Of a DNA stretch of 64,000 nt, positions 33,659 to 45,594 are shown piece after piece. Each line of letters starts with the position of its first letter. The stretch's first letter is position 1. The notes under the pieces were generated by a model. That model saw only the letters and a list, made by a program, of their open reading frames with translations, had not been told where the DNA came from and searched no databases. The stretch covers positions 13,186 through 77,185 of the forward strand of contig JAKUCV010005660.1 of NCBI GenBank assembly GCA_028386065.3, given 5' to 3'. The DNA comes from Turnera subulata (lineage: Eukaryota > Streptophyta > Magnoliopsida > Malpighiales > Passifloraceae). The translations under genes and the position numbers were made by a program.

Positions 33659-36600
33659 TTAATCATGTGAGGGTTCTGAAGAAGCCTGCGAAGAGTCTGG
33701 CGGAGGAGAATCCGCCTGCTCGGGCGGATCATCTGTGACCTTTGTGTTTCTGTCTGAGTTTTGAGGTTTGTCGCTTGCACCATCATCATTCTGTACCCAA
33801 CCAGGAAACTTTGATGATAAGTTTGGTGTAGCAGTTTCAGATAAAGTAGCAGCCGGTGACATTCTGGGATAAGTTACAAGAGACGAGTTGAATATTGATA
33901 AAGGTTGCAGGCTCAGACCATAATTATAAGGATATGAAGGAAAAGGATGATCGAACTTGCAAGTTGGGCCAAACTTGCAAAGTCCATACATGGCGTAGTT
34001 GGAACATACAGCCTGCCCCTGCATTGTTAGTAGCCCATCAAATGAGAATCCACATAATTCTGTTCACTATTACAAGAAATGTGATCAAGTGTAAAGAAGG
34101 TAAAATTGAACGAAGTGATCCTCATGCCAAGCTCTGCAAATCAATAGTAGCATCACTGAACATGAAATAAACAGGGAACTTACAGGTCTTGAGGGAAGTC
34201 CAAGGGGGCTCGTCATCACTTGTCCAATCCTATCTTTAGGGTGATGGTACTTGCAATCTGATCCATATTTACAGGTTCCAGTGTTCATATAATAACGGCA
34301 TTCTGGTTGTTCAGGTCTCTCTGGAAGATTGGCACTGGCTGTTGATGACAAATGCATTTGCCCACTGGAGCCGGATTCATTTTGATGCCGAGAGTTATAG
34401 ACAAGATTGGACCCCAGGATACCCGGAGAAGATAGGGGGTTCAAGTTCCCCTGATTACCAGGAGAAAGAAAGAATGAATAGAGTAATGTTTTCAGCAATT
34501 AAAGGCGATTTGGGGTATATAATTCTTAATACACAATGAACAAAAGAAATATATGTTGCCTACATGCGCGACCAAAAACAATTAAATGCACACAACATTC
34601 TCATTTACTACTTATAGCTGTGCAACACACATAGCCGGATGTCACTACATGTGTACTCTTATTCCTCAAATAAAATAGAAAAGAACACCATTCATCAGTT
34701 TTCAAACTTTTTGTTAAGAGTTGTTATTTCCAATCAATAGCTTTATTTCTCAAGCATGGCACCACCAACTGACAAATGCAGGGCCATCATACAATAAGGT
34801 GTAGTTTGAAGATTAACTTCTTTTCCAGAGACCACCTTATAAGTCATAAGCAAGACCTTTTGACTCTGAACCCCACACACCAGAGTAGGAACACCTCAGA
34901 AGGAAAAATTATGCACGCTTGAAAATGCAATAAAAATGTTTGATATGGAGAGGCAGTTCTCAATTTCCTTTTACAACAAGGGCCACTCAAGGTGTAACAG
35001 CTTGGTGGGCTTATGTAATAAAATATTTTTCAGGGTTTGAATTGATCTGCTATCAAAATCCTCCAGAGTTGAACAACAGTGAGAACCACAATTTTCTTGA
35101 TCTACTAATTGAAAGTCTCAGAGACACTAAGTTTCAGAACAATTCCACACAGTAAAGCATTCATATGTAAGAGCTTCCACAACCTTAGAATCAATGAGAT
35201 CAAGTTCAGAGACAACATACTTCTAGCAATTAAAAGAAATGAAAAAGATGAGACAACCGTGGCAGCAACAACTTTGAATTGTAAATAGATATGTCAAATG
35301 AAAAAGAAATCTAAAAATCATCTATTTACCACATAGGTATTCCAGCCTTGAGCAGGGACAAGGCCTTGAGAAGTAGAAAGAACTACAGGCATGTACGCCT
35401 GTGGACCTTGTACATGTGTGCCAGTCACATATGGTGCTCTTGGTAATGACCATGTTGGAAGTCCACCTACATAAGGCAGACCTGTCGATGGCACAACTGA
35501 TGATCCAGTAGATCCGAAAGTAGCAGGCCCAGATAGAGACATGCTAGTTCCAGGCTGGGGATGGTGGAACTTGCATGCAACTCCAAATTTACATGACCCA
35601 GTGCGCATGTAATAAGGACAAGATTTCTCATCCTGTGAAATAAATAATCCATCAAGTTCAGAAATGCAATTGCAGGAAGTTTAATCCATGTGTCAATAGG
35701 AGCACCTGGCGCATAGGAAGACCTATCATGTTGAATGACACAGGGCCCGCACCATTCCTATCCCTTGGATGATGGTATTTACATGTTGATCCATATTTGC
35801 AGGTTCCTGTCTTTAAATAATACTGCAATAGAAATTGGAAGCAGACAATTTTGACTTACAACATTAGCTGCTAAGATTTAACACCAAAGACAATAAGCAC
35901 GATAACACTCATAGTAATAAATGCCAGTAGCAGTATGCACTTAAAGAACTTTTCTTCTCAAATACCAGGCTAGTTTTCAAAGGAAGGTTCAAACAGCATG
36001 GTAATGATCCAAACAGGAAGACATACTAATTGTCATCAGCTAAAGTGATCTTATTTTGCAAATTGCCGAATTCTTGGTCAATGAGTATACATCCAGTGGA
36101 AAAGGATACAAGGTCTAGGCAGTGGCTCATAAAACTCAGTACATGCAATGCTATGCAAGGTTCACTCTTTCCATTCATGTCGCACCCCCAAAATGGTCAA
36201 CAAAGGAGACAGAGAAAACTCTATCTACCTAATGCTGTATAAGTTTCACTCCTCATGTGTGACCAATTTGGTAAATCACTTTGGTCCATTAATTGCCAAA
36301 TTGGTCAACAGAAAGAACATCAAGAAGAAGACACAGAATGAGAGAAAAAGATAAAATCAACAATATATAGAAGAAAAACTAAGCTCCATTACTGTTCTTA
36401 AGAACTTCGATTTCTTATGGTTACTTAACAACGTCAATACTACAAGATGGCTGATTGCTTCGCTTCTGACATCTGCATAATGTCTGCCTATTACAATTTA
36501 TAATGTTTAACCAGTAAATCTTTGTGAGAATGGTTATAAGCAATGCACATCAGTATGAGGGTTCTTTCCTTACTTTCCTTCAAACTTTTAGGATTAGCAT

Positions 36601-37957
36601 TAACAAAAATTTGAAAAAAGAGAGAGAGAGAGAGAGAAAGAAAAGAATCCCACATCTAATTTAGTAAATTTTGGTTCACACCATCTGATTTCCCCTTTTG
36701 TTGTGAAACACTTGTTTAATAATTCATATTGGCTCAATGAAACAGAAATTTTTTCCAAAGACACAGTGTACAGGAGCAGTTACCCCACAGTCAGGTTGTC
36801 CAACTCTTTCTGGAAGTTCTTCTCTGAGTTGTGCACCCTGTGCAGAGAATGATGAAATCAGAACCATAAACTTGAAGAGTAAGCTATAATGCTACACAAT
36901 CCAAGCACACTCATTACACAGAATTTGCATCAGGTTAAACCAATAACTCCCAGGAATATGGAGCACTCAAGAAGGAAATAACATCCAAAATAAATTCCTT
37001 ACCTGTGCGGGATAAGGAGGATGATTGTATCGACAATTACTACCATAGCCACACACCCCAGTCCTCAAATAATATACACAATCCGGCTCACCAGGCCGAT
37101 CCGGGTATGGACCTGTTTGAATATTACCATCTTGCTCTTGGTTATCATCATGGATCTTCAACCGCCAAATTGCTTCTGCAATGCATTTAGCATGTAAGAG
37201 AAAGAATCCAAAATCATCAAGTTGCAACCTTTCGGACCGATATATGCATTGCATCATTGGTCAGACCAATAAAAGCTAAAAGCCCAGACACCAACAAACA
37301 CCACAGGAGAGTCTCAAAACACTCAATTTCAGATATTGAATCAATTGTGGCAACAAACAATAGACCCTTCAGCGCTGTACGGGCAAGGTTCCCAAAACCA
37401 GAAACCCACTAACAACACATGGCAGAAAGAGTTAAAACAACCAATTCTATCAAGTTTTGATTTCCAACTTCCAACACCATAGTGTGATCATAAGAGAAAA
37501 CAGTATCTACATAAGCCTCAAGTTGCATTGCATCAACGGCAGAAGCTCTTGAAACCAAAACCCACCAATTGTAAAACGCTGGCACACAATTCATACTTTT
37601 CCTAATTTAAAAAACTAAACAGTGATCACTGACATAAAGAACATACCGGTGGTTACAATCATTGCAAACACCAGCGCTGATAACCAGCGAAATCAACATC
37701 TAAACTGTAATGTTGCTTGCAATAACAAACAGACAAGAAAAAAAATCACGATCGCAGAACAAATTGCCATAGCTTAACAACCACCGGACTGCAGATACAT
37801 TGAGAACAGGATATCAAAAAAGGAAGAAGAAAAAAAGCACAGATCTTCTCTGCTTTCAGGGAGAAAAAGTGCACACAAAATGGATGCTACCTTCAACGTT
37901 GTCAGCAGATTGATTTGACACAGCATTGCTCTTAACCTGCCTGTTATTATCCGGCAT
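33659..37957 (-). CDS. Zinc finger CCCH protein with five fingers (ZFN-type)
   Basis: Seven coding exons: 37957-37891, 37175-37003, 36837-36784, 35822-35706, 35632-35330, 34450-34184 and 34018-33659. They encode 446 residues. Five C-x8-C-x5-C-x3-H fingers are complete: residues 55-74, 97-116, 142-161, 289-308 and 332-351. Three lie near the N-terminus and two sit after a 128-residue Ser/Pro/Gly-rich linker, the layout of the plant ZFN1/C3H3/C3H32 group. These proteins bind RNA or single-stranded nucleic acid; HUA1 of the same class acts in pre-mRNA processing. The C-terminal 95 residues are disordered ([15 protein letters not shown]). Exon 3 ends one codon after the first Cys of finger 2, so the finger is split by an intron. 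The exact orthologue is uncertain. Confidence 0.92.
36618..36638. repeat. (AG)n microsatellite
   Basis: About ten AG units inside intron 3 of the CCCH gene. Confidence 0.85.
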
Positions 37958-38560
37958 CGGTGACACAGACACAAACCTCCTACAAAAAAAACCAACTTCA
38001 AAAATATCCTTTCTTTGTGTTTCAGTTGTGTAATTTTTCACTTTTGAATCAACAATCCAAAACCCAGAAAGCCAAAAAAACGCAATCCTCGACGGAAATC
38101 AGAGCCAAAAGGGTGTGATTTTATGCGAAAACAGAGGGGGGTGATCAAAGGGTGTGCCTGTGTAATTCAATGGAGAGGAAAAAGGGCAGGGCAGATAATC
38201 ATTAAAAAAAGAAAAAAAAAGATTAAGAAAAAAAAAAGAGAAAGTTTTCTGAAAGCAATGTGAGAGAAAGAAGAGTAATGAACAAGAATCTGATAGTGAA
38301 ATCTAACAAATATATTCCAATTCTCTCTCTCTCTCTCTTTCTCTCTTCTCTTTTCTTTCCTCCTTTCTTTTTAATTATGTTGTGTGTTTTTGTATTGTAT
38401 TAGTTTGTTTGTTTGGTTTTTTTTTTTTCTCTATCTTTCTCTCTCTGTTTTTTTCCTCTTTTTTTTCCCTCTTTTCTGGACAGAGAAGAATGTATGCAGC
38501 AGCACAGAAAGAAAGTTCGGATCTCTGTGAAGATGGTGTGTGTGTGTGTATGTGTGAAAC
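37958..38560 (-). promoter_or_regulatory. 5' leader and promoter region of the CCCH gene
   Basis: Upstream of the ATG at 37957 the minus strand is rich in GA/GAGA tracts (CT tracts on the plus strand at about 38321-38346 and 38410-38470), common in plant core promoters and leaders. A fixed TATA box was not identified. A (GT)n run lies near 38533-38550. Confidence 0.4.
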
Positions 38561-40619
38561 CAAATAAAACATAAAGTAAGTTAAGTTTCTTTTACTTTCT
38601 TTCACCCCGTGTACGATTTATTTATGACAATTTATTTTGGGCTTCTGTCTTCTCAACTTGACACTTTTGCCCCTCTTGCATGCTATTAACATTTAATTTT
38701 TTTTTTCTGTTATTAACTGCCTAGTGGAAAAATTTAAGCCTCTCACACGTCATCCCTCCCATAGCCCCTCTCTCCTCTCTCTTATTATTATTATTCTCTC
38801 TCTCCATCACAAATCAGACTGCTGTTTTTACAACAGATCCTGCAAGATTGAGAAAAAAGGGAGACCATATCTTATGATATCTACCTCTCTTCCAAACCAA
38901 TTTAAGACAAATTATTTTTAAGTTGCATTTTATTAATATTTTTAAAAAAATTATTAAAATTTAAAAAAAAAAAAGTCTTGAAAGAAGGAGAGAGGAACCA
39001 ATTAAATTTCCATTGGTTCACGTCTTCCCTCTTATTTTCATGTACATTTTGCTTGTACTAAGAATTGTACAAAGTCCATTGGCTGTAATAGTATGTATGT
39101 GCTTGGTAAGAAGCTTAACAATAGCTCGTGATGTTAGTTAGGATTGAGAAGTTCCAAGCTTGTATTATTGGTTATATATTTTCTCTTTTTTCTTTTCAAT
39201 CTCTTGAATTTAACCATTGAAAACATGTATATAAATTTTTTAAGTAGGTTTAGATGACAACGCGGAATATGATCTACTATACACGCCTCCAATCATGGAA
39301 ATCACTAGCATTAATTAATAATCACGACATATATTCTCAATTGTTATGCCATTTTTAAAAGGTAAATTATAAGTTAAATAAAAACCGTCACTTATTTTAC
39401 TCCTCTAAAAAAAAAAAGAAGGAAATTTCCAGCAGGGGCAGAATGTGACAAGAGTCCTGCTCCTTGCATGCGAACCCATTATAATTCTCAAGGAAACTTC
39501 CTATTTAAATGTTTCCTCCTTATATTATTTCTTTGCCTGTGTTCATAATTTAATACTTTTGGTAGAAGTAGAAGAAGAAAAACGAAGCCAAAAAGGCACA
39601 TTACCTGTTCAAGGACAAAACCGCGGCGCACCTCGTAAATAAAGTGGAAGGGTATTTATGTATTTTCGAACTCGTCATAAATGGACGCAGAAGTAGGCGT
39701 GAGCATCACGGTATAAATTTCGGGATTCCCATAAAATTTTCCAAAATCCCCCCAAAAAAAAGTTGTAGTAATTATTAATTGGGGAAAGAAATAAAAAAAA
39801 TAAATCGTCACCGTCAAAGCGCGCGAAGTCGAGGGGGTGGTGGTGAGACGTGGGCCATTGATTTGAATTTCTCCGCGGGACCCACCAAAAGTCCCAAGTC
39901 CAACCGCTTGTACGCTCTCGATTTTACAAAACCGACCCCAAAAGTACAGTTACTCGGCCTGGAATCAGGGGCATTGTTGCTATTTCGCTACTATAAAAGG
40001 CGCGAAACATGATAAAAAAAAAAAAATCTCTCTACCGAGATATTATTCCCTACATTTTCATGGGCAGTTTGTGTTTTTTTTCTCACTCTTGGAAAAAAAA
40101 GAGTTTCTTATTTATTTTTATTTAATGCAGCGGGAGAGAGAAGGAGAGGGAGGGGGAGAAAAATATGCGAAAAATCGCCGCCGTTGAAGGGGACAAGGGA
40201 TATGGGCCGTTAGATTGTGAAGTTTTTGGTTGGTACCGGTAAGGTGGAAAAGGGACCCACGGATCCCGGAAAGTGGAAAGAAACGAGCTTGTCTCGGATT
40301 CGCTGCAATGAGGGGAGAGTGGGTCCCATGTCCGTGAGATGGTGAGGCCCCCCATTTACTCGCCGAGTTAAATTGCCTCTACAGTTGCTTGCCCCTTGCA
40401 AACCGTAAGCCCCAAGGAGACGAAACGATGCCGTATGGGTTTGAGATTCTGTTCACACACACCAAATATATGACCCCCATAAATTCGGATTTTTTCTTTA
40501 AAAGAAAACGTATTATAGGCAAATTTGTGATGCATGCAAAAGTAGGACGGGATTCCAACAATAAACACATTCAGTTATACCGGTTGGGCCATTTAATAAA
40601 CTCCCACCATACATATTCT
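38561..40619. other. Intergenic DNA, no supported gene
   Basis: AT-rich with poly-A and (TTA)n runs (38780-38800). CTATAAAAGG at about 39990 looks like a core promoter TATA box, but no convincing ORF follows. Short open frames at 39445-40667 lack support. Confidence 0.5.
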
Positions 40620-40953
40620 AAAATCAATCAAGGCATTAGTTATATAATTATTCATTATAATTTTTAACTGGGGATGTTAGGGATTATGGAACTTGTATGC
40701 CAAAAAAAAAAATGAACTTGCCATTACTAGATTGGAAAATAAAAGCTACATAGTACATACTCCCCCATCTACTCCTCTCAAATTTAGTTAAAATGGATTG
40801 AATTGTCACCTACTAGAATGGGTGGCTAATTAACAATCTCCATACAGTAAGTATCATTCTTTTTTTTTTCATGATACATATCTATCTATGATTGATGACC
40901 ACAAACGAAACCAATAACTACCACCACATATATTCTTGCTCTTTTTATTTTTT
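40620..40953. repeat. Tandem duplication, unit 1 (334 bp)
   Basis: This unit, beginning AAATCAATCAAGGCATTAGT, is followed directly by a second copy starting at 40954. Matching landmarks are TTTTAACTG(G/A)GGATGTTAGG, ATGGAACTTGTAT, AATAAAAGCTACATA, CCCATCTACTCCTCTCAAA and GATGACCACAAAC. Confidence 0.8.
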
Positions 40954-41015
40954 AAAATCAATTAAGTCATATAATTATTTATAATAAATTTTAACTGAGG
41001 ATGTTAGGTAGTATG
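40954..41015. repeat. Tandem duplication, unit 2, left piece
   Basis: The first 62 bp of the second unit, ending in GTATG, the target-site duplication of the copia element. The unit resumes at 45819. Confidence 0.8.
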
Positions 41016-41239
41016 TGTTAGCAGAAGATAATGATAAGCTGAAGATAATGCGTGTTAGCAGATAGTCATGATTGTAAAGTGTAATCTTTATCACCTTGTA
41101 CATCACGTATAGTAGAGTACTAGTATATGTGCAATACGTAACTGCATGTAACTGCTGCTCTTCTCTATTTAATAGAACATACACACAGCTGCACAGTGTG
41201 TTTATTCTCATAACCATTCTACCCTATTAGGTTTCTATA
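41016..41239 (+). repeat. Copia 5' LTR (224 bp)
   Basis: Starts TGTTAGCAGAAG and ends TTTCTATA. It contains an internal TGTTAGCAGA repeat at its start (41016 and about 41053). The likely TATA box is CTATTTAATAG near 41166. Confidence 0.95.
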
Positions 41240-41254
41240 TGGTAGCGGAGCCAT
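41240..41254 (+). other. Copia primer-binding site
   Basis: TGGTAGCGGAGCCAT follows the LTR directly and resembles the complement of initiator tRNA-Met 3' end (TGGTATCAGAGCCA) with three mismatches. Confidence 0.7.
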
Positions 41255-41303
41255 TCGCTTAACCGCACAAATCCAAAATTTTTCTTTCTGTTCTTAATCT
41301 CTC

Positions 41304-44300
41304 ATGGCAACAGAACCACCCTCTGCTGGTTCAAAAATCACTGGTTTTGGTTCGAAACACTCTCAAGGTGCTGTGAGTGTTAACCCTACCATTGTTGTGC
41401 AGCCACTCAATAACTCACACCAATCTGTTTCCATACAACTCTCCCACCATAATTATGTTTTTTGGAGGGCTCAGATGGAGCCCTATCTTGCTGGTCAAGG
41501 TGTGTTGGGCTATGTTACAGGAACTTTCCCTTGCCCCTCTCCCACTTGTTTGGATGATGCTGGTGTCTTACAGCCTAATCCTGATTATAACCGGTGGATT
41601 CAACAAGACCAAGCTATTTTGAGTTCCATTAACTCTTCCTTGGCAGTCGAAGTTTTTCCCACAGTCGTTGGGAAGCGCACCTCCAAAGAAGCTTGGGATG
41701 CTTTGGAGGCCTCTCTTGCCTCCTCTAATCAGGCTAGGCGGATGGCAATTCACTCAGCTTTGCAGCAAATATCTCAACTTCCAGATGAACCGGTTATGCA
41801 ATATCTCAATCGGGCCAAACGATTGTCTGACGAGTTGGCAGCCAGTGGTCAGGCAATGACACCCACCGATTTTCAGATAAGTTTAATTCGTGGACTCCAG
41901 CCTGATCTAAAAACCTTTGCAACTACTGTCACTGCTAGGCCAGAACCGCTTTCTTTTGCAGAACTACAGGGAGCTCTTATGAGCTTTGAATTTCTTCACT
42001 GTGATCCTCTTAAATCTCTTGCACTTGACTCCACAGCTGCCTCTGAGAAGTCTAAGGATCAGGCCATTCCTTCGTCTTCTATTCATGTTGCACAAAAGCA
42101 GCCCTATCCCAACTCTCAGCGTGGTGGCCGAGGCCGCCGTGGTCGGGGAGGTAGAGGTGGCCGTGGTTATCAGCCACAGTTTGTGGACAATCGAGCCTAT
42201 CGTCCTCAGGACACTAATCGTCCTCGATGCCAGATTTGTAGCAAATGGGGGCACACTGCTCAAAATTGTTTTCAGCGCTACTCCACAGCCACTGTTAATG
42301 CCGTTTCTCAATCTTATTCTCCTTATTCCACTGATCAATGGTTCCCTGATACCGGCGCCAGTCATCACGTGACTCCGGAGCAACATAATCTCCAGCAGTA
42401 TACCGAATACCCGGGACATGATATGGTTCAGGTTGGCAATGGGCAAGACTTGTCCATCGCCGGAGTAGGTAACACTTTCTTTACAACCTCTACTCGTCCT
42501 TTACATGTTCACAATATCCTTCACGTACCCAATATCACAAAGTCCCTTCTCTCTGTCCAGCAATTTGCGAAAGATAATGCTGTATTTTTTGAGTTTCACC
42601 CAGATTTCTTTTTTGTAAAGGACCAACTCAGCAAACAAATTCTCCTTACCGGCCGGAGTAATGGTGGATTGTACACATTCAATAAGCGCCCTTCTGTTGG
42701 CAAGTGTCAGGCACTTTCAGTCACAAAAGTTGCGGTAGAGACTTGGCATAGGCGACTTGGACACCCACACTCTCACGTTCAGCACCATATTTTATCACGT
42801 TTTAGTCTTCCTGTTGAGTCTGGTTCTAGTTCTAGTTCTTGTGTGTCTTGTCCTTTAGGTAAACTAGCTCGGAGTCATTTGCCTAAGTCAAACAATCGTT
42901 CGACGAAACCTTTGCAGTTAATTTTTACAGATGTCTGGGGTCCATCACCTTACTCTGCTGTTGATGGGTCTCGTTTTTATGTTATCTTTTTAGATGACTT
43001 TAGCAAGTATTTATGGATTTATTGCATTTCAAGGAAATCAGAGGTTTATGATTGTTTTCGCAAGTTTCAGGCTCAGGTTGAGCGTTTCTTTTCCACTAAG
43101 ATAATCAGTGTACAAAGTGATTGGGGGGGAGAATATCGTTCATTGCATTCGTGGTTTCAACAATGTGGTATCACCCACAGGGTTCAATGCCCACATACCC
43201 ATGAGCAACAGGGCTCAGTAGAACGACGACATAGGCACATTGTAGAAACTGGCCTAACCTTAATGGCTCAGGCCAAAATCCCACCCAAGTTTTGGCATTT
43301 TGCAATGGAAACAGCGGTTTTTCTAATTAACAGGCTACCAACGAAAATATTGAGTAACAAGTCTCCATATGAAGTTCTCTTTTCTAGTACTCCTGATTAT
43401 AGTTTCCTAAGAGTTTTCGGGTGTCTTTGCTATCCTTTTTTGCGTCCGTACAACAAACACAAATTTGATTTTCATTCCTCCCCGTGTGTGTTTTTGGGCT
43501 ATAGTCCATTGCATAAAGGTTATCGCTGTCTCGATTACGTGACTCAGCGCATATACATTGCTAGACATGTCAAATTTTTTGAACACATCTTTCCATATAC
43601 AACAGCCAACACTGCATCAAGTCAGTCGTCCAATGCCTCCACGTGGGTGTCCGTGCCATTGCAGGTCTTCTTCCCAGATTTTGTGTCTGTGCCAACTTCT
43701 ACCACAGCAAAAACCACTTCTACTCTTCCTCACAATCTGGACTCTCCTACGGTACCACGATCTTTATCCACCGACACCCCAGCAGCCCAGTTGCACCCGC
43801 ACAGCTCTTCCTCCAAGCACCATTCCTCTAGTCACACCACTCCTACACAATCTAGTACACGCCGCCAACTTGACTTTAATTTATCACCTGAACCTAGTAC
43901 CAAGACACCTATATCTTCTCCCTCGGGTGCGACACCCACACCACCACTCCCTGTTCCCACAACTAGGATGACTCTTAGAGCCAACCCTAAACCACCAACT
44001 CGTTTTTCCCCATCTAACTACACCTTGCAAACACACCATGTTCCTGCTACTGAACCATCATGTTACACCGAGGCAAACAAGCATAGTGTGTGGCGACTAG
44101 CCATGCAAGAGGAGATAAATGCTTTACTCCGGAACAACACGTGGTCACTGGTTCCATATCAGAGAACTATGAATTTGGTTGGAAACAAGTGGGTTTATAG
44201 GATTAAAAAGCGGGCAGATGGCACAGTAGAACGTTACAAAGCCAGACTTGTGGCCAAGGGGTTCCACCAACGAGAGGGCATTGATTTTCAGGAGATATTT

Positions 44301-45446
44301 AGCCCAGTAGTCAAGCCAACCACAATACGCATCGTGTTGAGTTATGCTGTGTCATCTAAATGGCGTGTCCGTCAACTTGATATACGCAATGCTTTTCTTC
44401 ATGGGACTCTGGATGAAGAGGTCTATATGGTTCAACCACAAGGGTTTCATGTCGCTGATAAACCAACCCATGTGTGTCGCTTGAATAAATCCTTATACGG
44501 TCTCAAGCAGGCGCCAAGAGCTTGGTATAAGCGTCTTAGTGATTTCCTCTGCTCTATTGGGTTCCAAATCTCGAAGTCTGATTCTTCCTTAATGATTTAT
44601 CGAGCATCTGGTATTCAAGCTTTTGTGTTAATTTATGTTGACGATATTTTAGTGACAGGAAATGACACCCGCTTTCTTGATGATATTATTGGCCGACTGG
44701 GGGCTGAATTCTCTGTTCGTGATCTTGGATCCGCACGGTATTTCTTGGGAATAGAGGTCACACCGAATACTGATGGGTTGTTGCTCACCCAGAAAAAATA
44801 TATCAATGAGCTTCTCCACAAAGCGGGGATGTTGGATTGCAAAGCAGTTCAGACTCCAGCGTCCACCAGCAAGAAGTTGATGAAGTCTAGTGGCAAATTA
44901 TACTCTGATCCAACCCAATACCGACAGCTCGTTGGCTCCCTTCAGTACCTCGGGTTGACACGACCAGATATCATCTATGCCGTCAACAAAGTGAGCCAAT
45001 TCATGCAACAGCCGTCCGAGGAGCATTATCAAGCAGTCAAGCGTATATTAAGGTATCTTAAGAATACAGAAACCTATGGACTACAGCTTTATCGGCACCC
45101 TAGTACTACTCTTCAAGTGTTCACCGATGCCGACTGGGGTGGCAGCATTGATGACGGCAAATCCACAGGAGGATATTTAGTTTATCTTGGAAAGAACCTC
45201 ATCTCTTGGAGTTCTAGGAAGCAGCGCACGGTAGCCCGCTCATCCACTGAGGCAGAGTATAAAGCTGTTGCGGATGGGTCAGCAGAGGTCCAGTGGGTGC
45301 AAGCATTGCTTGGAGAGTTGGGGATTTCGCACTCTGTCCCTTTGGTTTGGTGTGACAATATTGGGGCCACTTACCTCAGTCACAACCCGATAAATCACAC
45401 CAGAACAAAACACGTCGCCTTAGATTACCATTTTGTACGAGAGTAG
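41304..45446 (+). CDS. Copia gag-pol polyprotein, nonsense codon near C-terminus
   Basis: 1,380 residues in one frame. In order: gag with UBN2-type region (about 45-240), Gly/Arg-rich patch (272-290), CCHC zinc knuckle (309-322, CQICSKWGHTAQNC), aspartic protease (WFPDTGASHH, DTG at 349-351), GAG-pre-integrase and integrase HHCC (WHRRLGHPH ... CVSC), integrase core with D543, D606 and E640, reverse transcriptase with YVDD at 1111-1114, and RNase H starting at TDADWGG near 1273 with SSTEAEY. The TAG at 45444-45446 follows HFVRE. The same frame then stays open past 45600 and still reads like the usual copia tail (VSSEGQLADVLTKAL). This one stop is the only visible defect and removes the last RNase H residues. 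Confidence 0.95.
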   Translation: MATEPPSAGSKITGFGSKHSQGAVSVNPTIVVQPLNNSHQSVSIQLSHHNYVFWRAQMEPYLAGQGVLGYVTGTFPCPSPTCLDDAGVLQPNPDYNRWIQQDQAILSSINSSLAVEVFPTVVGKRTSKEAWDALEASLASSNQARRMAIHSALQQISQLPDEPVMQYLNRAKRLSDELAASGQAMTPTDFQISLIRGLQPDLKTFATTVTARPEPLSFAELQGALMSFEFLHCDPLKSLALDSTAASEKSKDQAIPSSSIHVAQKQPYPNSQRGGRGRRGRGGRGGRGYQPQFVDNRAYRPQDTNRPRCQICSKWGHTAQNCFQRYSTATVNAVSQSYSPYSTDQWFPDTGASHHVTPEQHNLQQYTEYPGHDMVQVGNGQDLSIAGVGNTFFTTSTRPLHVHNILHVPNITKSLLSVQQFAKDNAVFFEFHPDFFFVKDQLSKQILLTGRSNGGLYTFNKRPSVGKCQALSVTKVAVETWHRRLGHPHSHVQHHILSRFSLPVESGSSSSSCVSCPLGKLARSHLPKSNNRSTKPLQLIFTDVWGPSPYSAVDGSRFYVIFLDDFSKYLWIYCISRKSEVYDCFRKFQAQVERFFSTKIISVQSDWGGEYRSLHSWFQQCGITHRVQCPHTHEQQGSVERRHRHIVETGLTLMAQAKIPPKFWHFAMETAVFLINRLPTKILSNKSPYEVLFSSTPDYSFLRVFGCLCYPFLRPYNKHKFDFHSSPCVFLGYSPLHKGYRCLDYVTQRIYIARHVKFFEHIFPYTTANTASSQSSNASTWVSVPLQVFFPDFVSVPTSTTAKTTSTLPHNLDSPTVPRSLSTDTPAAQLHPHSSSSKHHSSSHTTPTQSSTRRQLDFNLSPEPSTKTPISSPSGATPTPPLPVPTTRMTLRANPKPPTRFSPSNYTLQTHHVPATEPSCYTEANKHSVWRLAMQEEINALLRNNTWSLVPYQRTMNLVGNKWVYRIKKRADGTVERYKARLVAKGFHQREGIDFQEIFSPVVKPTTIRIVLSYAVSSKWRVRQLDIRNAFLHGTLDEEVYMVQPQGFHVADKPTHVCRLNKSLYGLKQAPRAWYKRLSDFLCSIGFQISKSDSSLMIYRASGIQAFVLIYVDDILVTGNDTRFLDDIIGRLGAEFSVRDLGSARYFLGIEVTPNTDGLLLTQKKYINELLHKAGMLDCKAVQTPASTSKKLMKSSGKLYSDPTQYRQLVGSLQYLGLTRPDIIYAVNKVSQFMQQPSEEHYQAVKRILRYLKNTETYGLQLYRHPSTTLQVFTDADWGGSIDDGKSTGGYLVYLGKNLISWSSRKQRTVARSSTEAEYKAVADGSAEVQWVQALLGELGISHSVPLVWCDNIGATYLSHNPINHTRTKHVALDYHFVRE

Positions 45447-45585
45447 ATTGCTGCCAAGAGGTTGCGCATCCAGTTTGTTAGCAGTGAAGGCCAGTTAGCA
45501 GATGTTCTAACCAAAGCTTTGCCACTCAAGCGTTTTCAGTTCTTGCGATCCAAACTGAACCTAAGTCCAGGACCCGGTTCAGTTT

Positions 45586-45594
45586 GCGGGGGAG
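45586..45594 (+). other. Copia polypurine tract
   Basis: GCGGGGGAG lies directly before the TG of the right LTR. Confidence 0.8.

Noticed and set aside
39779..40012. 77-codon frame with WAIDLNFSAG resembling an EAR-like DLNF
   Set aside because: The match is four residues only, the rest is unfamiliar, and a TATA box lies at the end rather than before it.
43558..43971. 137-codon open frame inside the copia element
   Set aside because: Out-of-frame shadow of the variable linker between integrase and reverse transcriptase.
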